The position numbers and the translations under genes are program-made. The notes beneath the pieces were generated by a model that was not told the origin of the DNA, did not search any database, and saw only the letters and a program-made list of their open reading frames with translations. This document shows, in pieces, positions 5,847 to 7,899 of a stretch of 7,899 nt of DNA; position 1 is the first letter of the stretch; each line of letters starts with the position of its first letter. This DNA comes from Pleurocapsa sp. MO_226.B13 (GTDB lineage: Bacteria; Cyanobacteriota; Cyanobacteriia; Cyanobacteriales; Xenococcaceae): contig JASJEI010000435.1 in assembly GCA_030064795.1 (NCBI GenBank), forward strand, positions 1 to 7,899. Reading direction: 5' to 3'.

Positions 5847-7052
5847 ATGAAATTTTTAGAAAGTATTGATATGGCGGTTAAAACCTTAACTGCTAATAAA
5901 TTCCGTAGTGCTTTAACTATGTTAGGTATCGTTATTGGTAATGCTTCCGTTATCGCAGTAGTGGCGATCGGACAAGGAGCAAAACAGTATACTCAACAGC
6001 AATTAGAAGCTTTTGGACCCAATCAACTGACAATCTATGCTTCTGAGGGGCATAACTCAGGATTGAGCAATGAAGCAGCAGAATTAGTTTTATCCGATGT
6101 TACTGCTATTGCTGAACAAGCTCCAGCAGTACGGGAAGTTGCACCGCAAATTAGTAGTAATTTCCGTTTATCTCATCAAGGACGTTTTTTGAGCGCCGAT
6201 GTGATGGGGACAACTCCAGGTATTCTTTATGTTCGCAGTCTGCTTCTTCAACAAGGTAATTTTTTCACCCAGATTGATGAGAGACAAAATACCCAGGTAG
6301 CAGTTTTAGGAGGAGCGATCGCACGTAAGTTATTTAAGAATCAAAACCCTGTTGGTAAGACATTACAAATAGATGGCTTGAGTTTCCAGATAATTGGCTT
6401 AATGAAAACTAAGGGTGCATCTTTGGGAGTTAACCCCGATGAAACGGTTTATGTTCCCATTACTACTATGGCGCAACAGTTAACAGGAAACAAAAGTCCT
6501 CACGGTATTCCCATCGATTATTTAGAACTTTCGGCACAAGATCGAGATAGTATTCGTGCTGCTGCTTTTCAGGTGACTAATATTTTGACTCGCAGACATG
6601 GTCAAAAAGATTTTGATATTTTCGCCAATAAATCCGTACAGGATTTAATGAATAAGATTACATCCGCATTAGGTTTGGTCTTAACCGCGATCGCAGGTAT
6701 CTCACTTTTAGTCGGCGGTATTGGCATTATGAATATTATGCTGGTTTCAGTGAAAGAACGTACTCATGAAATTGGTTTGCGTAAAGCGATCGGCGCAACT
6801 CAGTCAGCGATTTTAACCCAATTTTTAATTGAATCAATTATTGTTTCCGTTGTCGGTGGTGCGATTGGTACTGGTATTGGTGTTAGTGGCATTTTAATCC
6901 TGGGTGTATTTACACCTATACCTACTTTAATCCCCGCCGGAGCAATTATTTTAGCTACAGGAATTTCTGGGACTATTGGATTGATTTTTGGCGTAATTCC
7001 TGCACGACAAGCTGCCCAACTCGATCCCATCGCTGCGTTGAGGGGAATGTAA
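5847..7052 (+). CDS. MacB/FtsX-type ABC transporter permease
   Basis: The 401-residue protein has the four-helix layout of type VII (MacB-like) ABC permeases. A first helix (about 21-43) follows the amphipathic start MKFLESIDMAVKTLTANKFR. A large periplasmic MacB_PCD domain spans roughly 45-270. Three C-terminal helices (about 273-300, 325-352 and 360-384) make up the FtsX domain. The coupling segment VKERTHEIGLRKAIGAT (302-318) between helices 2 and 3 is the family hallmark that docks on the ATPase, and the C-terminus ends with PARQAAQLDPIAALRG, also typical. Such permeases do not form a normal channel; they work as mechanotransmitters that push periplasmic substrate through the adaptor and outer-membrane channel. 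Unlike E. coli MacB, the ATPase is a separate protein, encoded 21 bases downstream. I see no truncation or unusual residue. Confidence 0.95.
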   Translation: MKFLESIDMAVKTLTANKFRSALTMLGIVIGNASVIAVVAIGQGAKQYTQQQLEAFGPNQLTIYASEGHNSGLSNEAAELVLSDVTAIAEQAPAVREVAPQISSNFRLSHQGRFLSADVMGTTPGILYVRSLLLQQGNFFTQIDERQNTQVAVLGGAIARKLFKNQNPVGKTLQIDGLSFQIIGLMKTKGASLGVNPDETVYVPITTMAQQLTGNKSPHGIPIDYLELSAQDRDSIRAAAFQVTNILTRRHGQKDFDIFANKSVQDLMNKITSALGLVLTAIAGISLLVGGIGIMNIMLVSVKERTHEIGLRKAIGATQSAILTQFLIESIIVSVVGGAIGTGIGVSGILILGVFTPIPTLIPAGAIILATGISGTIGLIFGVIPARQAAQLDPIAALRGM

Positions 7053-7070
7053 TTAAGTAATCAATAAAGA

Positions 7071-7101
7071 ACAATGAACAATCGACTATCAACAATTATT
7101 C
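7071..7101 (+). repeat. Degenerate heptamer repeat spanning the ATPase start codon
   Basis: From about 7062 the sequence can be cut into 7-base units including GAACAAT twice in tandem (7069-7075 and 7076-7082), then CGACTAT and CAACAAT. It shares ACAATGAACAAT with the spacer at 2958-2969. The ATG at 7074 lies inside this repeat, so the first residues of the ATPase (MNNRLST) are repeat-derived. Confidence 0.45.
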
Positions 7102-7760
7102 GTCTCGAAAATATTACCAAAACTTACGGTTCTGGCAATACTTTAGCTCGTGCTTTAGACGGGATCAATTTAACAGTAAAACAAGGGGAATACTGCGCCA
7201 TTATGGGGGCTTCTGGTTCGGGGAAATCTACCATGATGAATATTATTGGCTGTCTCGATCGCTCGACTTCTGGAGCATATTATTTAGACGGGGTTAATGT
7301 TGCGGGTTTGGCAGATAGAGAGTTGGCACATATCCGCAATGTAAAACTAGGTTTTGTCTTTCAGCAGTTTTATCTTTTACCCCAATTAACTGCCGTAGAA
7401 AACGTCATGTTACCGATGGCATATGCAAACTTACCTAAACAAGAACGGATTACCAGAGCAACAGAAACACTCGAAAGAGTAGGATTAGCTGAACGTCTTC
7501 ATAATAAACCCAATCAACTATCGGGAGGACAACAGCAGCGAGTTGCCATTGCTAGAGCGATAGTTAACCGTCCTGTCATGCTCTTGGCTGATGAACCCAC
7601 TGGTGCATTAGATTCAAAAACCACAGAGGAAATTTTGGACATCTTTGCCGAATTAAATAGTCATGGAATTACTGTAGTAGTGATTACCCACGAACCAGAA
7701 ATAGGCGATCGCGCTGAGAGGATTATTTGGTTTCAGGACGGTCAAATACTACATCCTTAG
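7074..7760 (+). CDS. MacB/LolD-family ABC transporter ATP-binding protein
   Basis: The 228-residue protein is the cytoplasmic ATPase that drives the MacB-type exporter. All nucleotide-binding motifs are present: Walker [10 protein letters not shown] (45-53), Q-loop near [10 protein letters not shown] with Q97/Q98, signature LSGGQQQR (149-156), Walker B VMLLADEP (168-175) with catalytic E174, D-loop GALD (177-180) and H-loop H206 in VITHEPE. The opening [11 protein letters not shown] and the [13 protein letters not shown] segment are typical of the LolD/MacB (MJ0796-like) subfamily, which dimerises with FtsX-type permeases. The length is the usual 220-240 residues. The gene follows the permease by 21 bases and is certainly in the same operon. 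The ATG at 7074 is the best start, although the first seven residues arise from a repeat and the conserved part begins only at about residue 8. No clear terminator follows. Confidence 0.97.
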   Translation: MNNRLSTIIRLENITKTYGSGNTLARALDGINLTVKQGEYCAIMGASGSGKSTMMNIIGCLDRSTSGAYYLDGVNVAGLADRELAHIRNVKLGFVFQQFYLLPQLTAVENVMLPMAYANLPKQERITRATETLERVGLAERLHNKPNQLSGGQQQRVAIARAIVNRPVMLLADEPTGALDSKTTEEILDIFAELNSHGITVVVITHEPEIGDRAERIIWFQDGQILHP

Positions 7761-7837
7761 GCGTTGTTCAAACGGGTCATATGAAGTCCGCTTAATTAGT
7801 TCTAAAATAATTAAAACCATCAATGTGACATTAATCA
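7761..7837. other. Spacer between the exporter operon and a transposase-like gene
   Basis: No gene is seen. TTAATTA (7792-7798) and TAATTAA (7808-7814) form an AT-only inverted repeat around a 9-base loop, and AATGTGACATT (7822-7832) is a short dyad. If the next gene is a transposase, the left end of its insertion sequence should lie here. The right end is outside the window, so the terminal inverted repeat cannot be defined. Confidence 0.4.
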
Positions 7838-7899
7838 ATGCCCAAATTACTTAGGTTAAAATCTTATCTGAGCGCAGAAGAACTAAAACAACGTTATCG
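7838..7899 (+). CDS. N-terminus of a probable IS630-family transposase, cut by window end
   Basis: An ATG at 7838 opens a frame that stays open to the last base, giving 20 residues: MPKLLRLKSYLSAEEL, then KQRY. This resembles the start of cyanobacterial IS630-type transposases and their winged-helix relatives, where a short L-x-x-Y-L-S-x-E-E-L-x-x-R-Y-R segment comes before the helix-turn-helix. The identification rests on memory of the family start and on only 20 residues, so it is moderate at best. Whether the gene is intact cannot be seen. Confidence 0.5.
   Translation, partial: MPKLLRLKSYLSAEELKQRY

Larger units (their letters stand above)
1292..7712. repeat. Twelve dispersed HIP1 octamers (GCGATCGC)
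   Basis: Exact GCGATCGC copies start at 1292, 1909, 2336, 3370, 3517, 4523, 4557, 4758, 5685, 6315, 6687 and 7705. About 0.1 copy would be expected by chance in 7.9 kb of balanced composition. All lie inside genes: two in the MFS gene, one in the regulator, two in the kinase, four in the adaptor, two in the permease and one in the ATPase. None is in the RTX gene, either intergenic region over 150 bases, or the transposase sequences. This is a genome signature of many cyanobacteria. Confidence 0.95.

Noticed and set aside
6800..7030. 76-codon minus-strand frame inside the permease gene
   Set aside because: It is antisense to the conserved FtsX-domain helices and is a shadow.
4445..7760. Possible DevBCA heterocyst glycolipid exporter
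   Set aside because: The adaptor and ATPase are of the same broad type, but the permease has the MacB layout with FLESIDMAVKTLTANKFRSA and a large periplasmic domain, not the DevC-type start. The regulatory neighbours also differ.
1..7760. Adaptor and ATPase as the type I secretion system for the RTX protein
   Set aside because: Type I secretion needs a fused membrane-ATPase protein such as HlyB. Here a separate MacB-type permease and soluble ATPase are present, and the operon is far from the RTX gene with convergent genes between.

Overview
The window looks like a chromosomal segment of a cyanobacterium. It is AT-rich overall and carries twelve copies of the octamer GCGATCGC (the HIP1 palindrome typical of many cyanobacterial genomes), which is far above chance for 7.9 kb. 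Its RTX-type protein, NarL-type sensor kinase and IS630-like transposase start also read like cyanobacterial versions of those families. I cannot name the species.

Layout. Bases 1-582 hold the 3' end of a secreted calcium-binding RTX repeat protein whose start lies outside the window. Bases 583-900 contain no gene. They separate two convergent genes and hold overlapping stem-loops and pyrimidine-rich repeats. Bases 901-2118 (minus strand) encode a 12-helix MFS exporter. Bases 2159-2299 (minus) hold a decayed fragment of an IS6-family transposase, which begins directly after the stop codon of the next gene. Bases 2300-4259 (minus) encode a two-component system: a six-helix NarL/DesK-type histidine kinase followed by its LuxR-type response regulator. 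Bases 4260-4444 form a divergent promoter region with a strong nested inverted repeat almost exactly at its centre. Bases 4445-7760 (plus) are a three-gene operon for a MacAB-like ABC exporter: periplasmic adaptor, MacB/FtsX-type permease and LolD/MacB-type ATPase. At 7838 a new plus-strand gene starts that resembles an IS630-family transposase and is cut by the window edge.

How it fits together. The central unit (2300-7760) is a two-component system transcribed divergently from an ABC exporter. The simplest reading is that the kinase senses membrane or envelope stress, or the exporter's substrate, through its compact membrane domain, and the regulator acts on the shared intergenic region, with the central dyad as candidate operator. 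The exporter would move its substrate out of the inner membrane or periplasm, probably with a TolC-like outer-membrane channel encoded elsewhere. The substrate cannot be read from the sequence. Transposase sequence lies on both sides of the unit. None of the families is new. The observations most worth checking are the nested dyad, a duplicated periplasmic segment in the kinase, the transposase remnant abutting the regulator's stop codon, heptamer repeats in the spacers that seem to supply the ATPase start, and a recent 54-bp duplication in the RTX gene.
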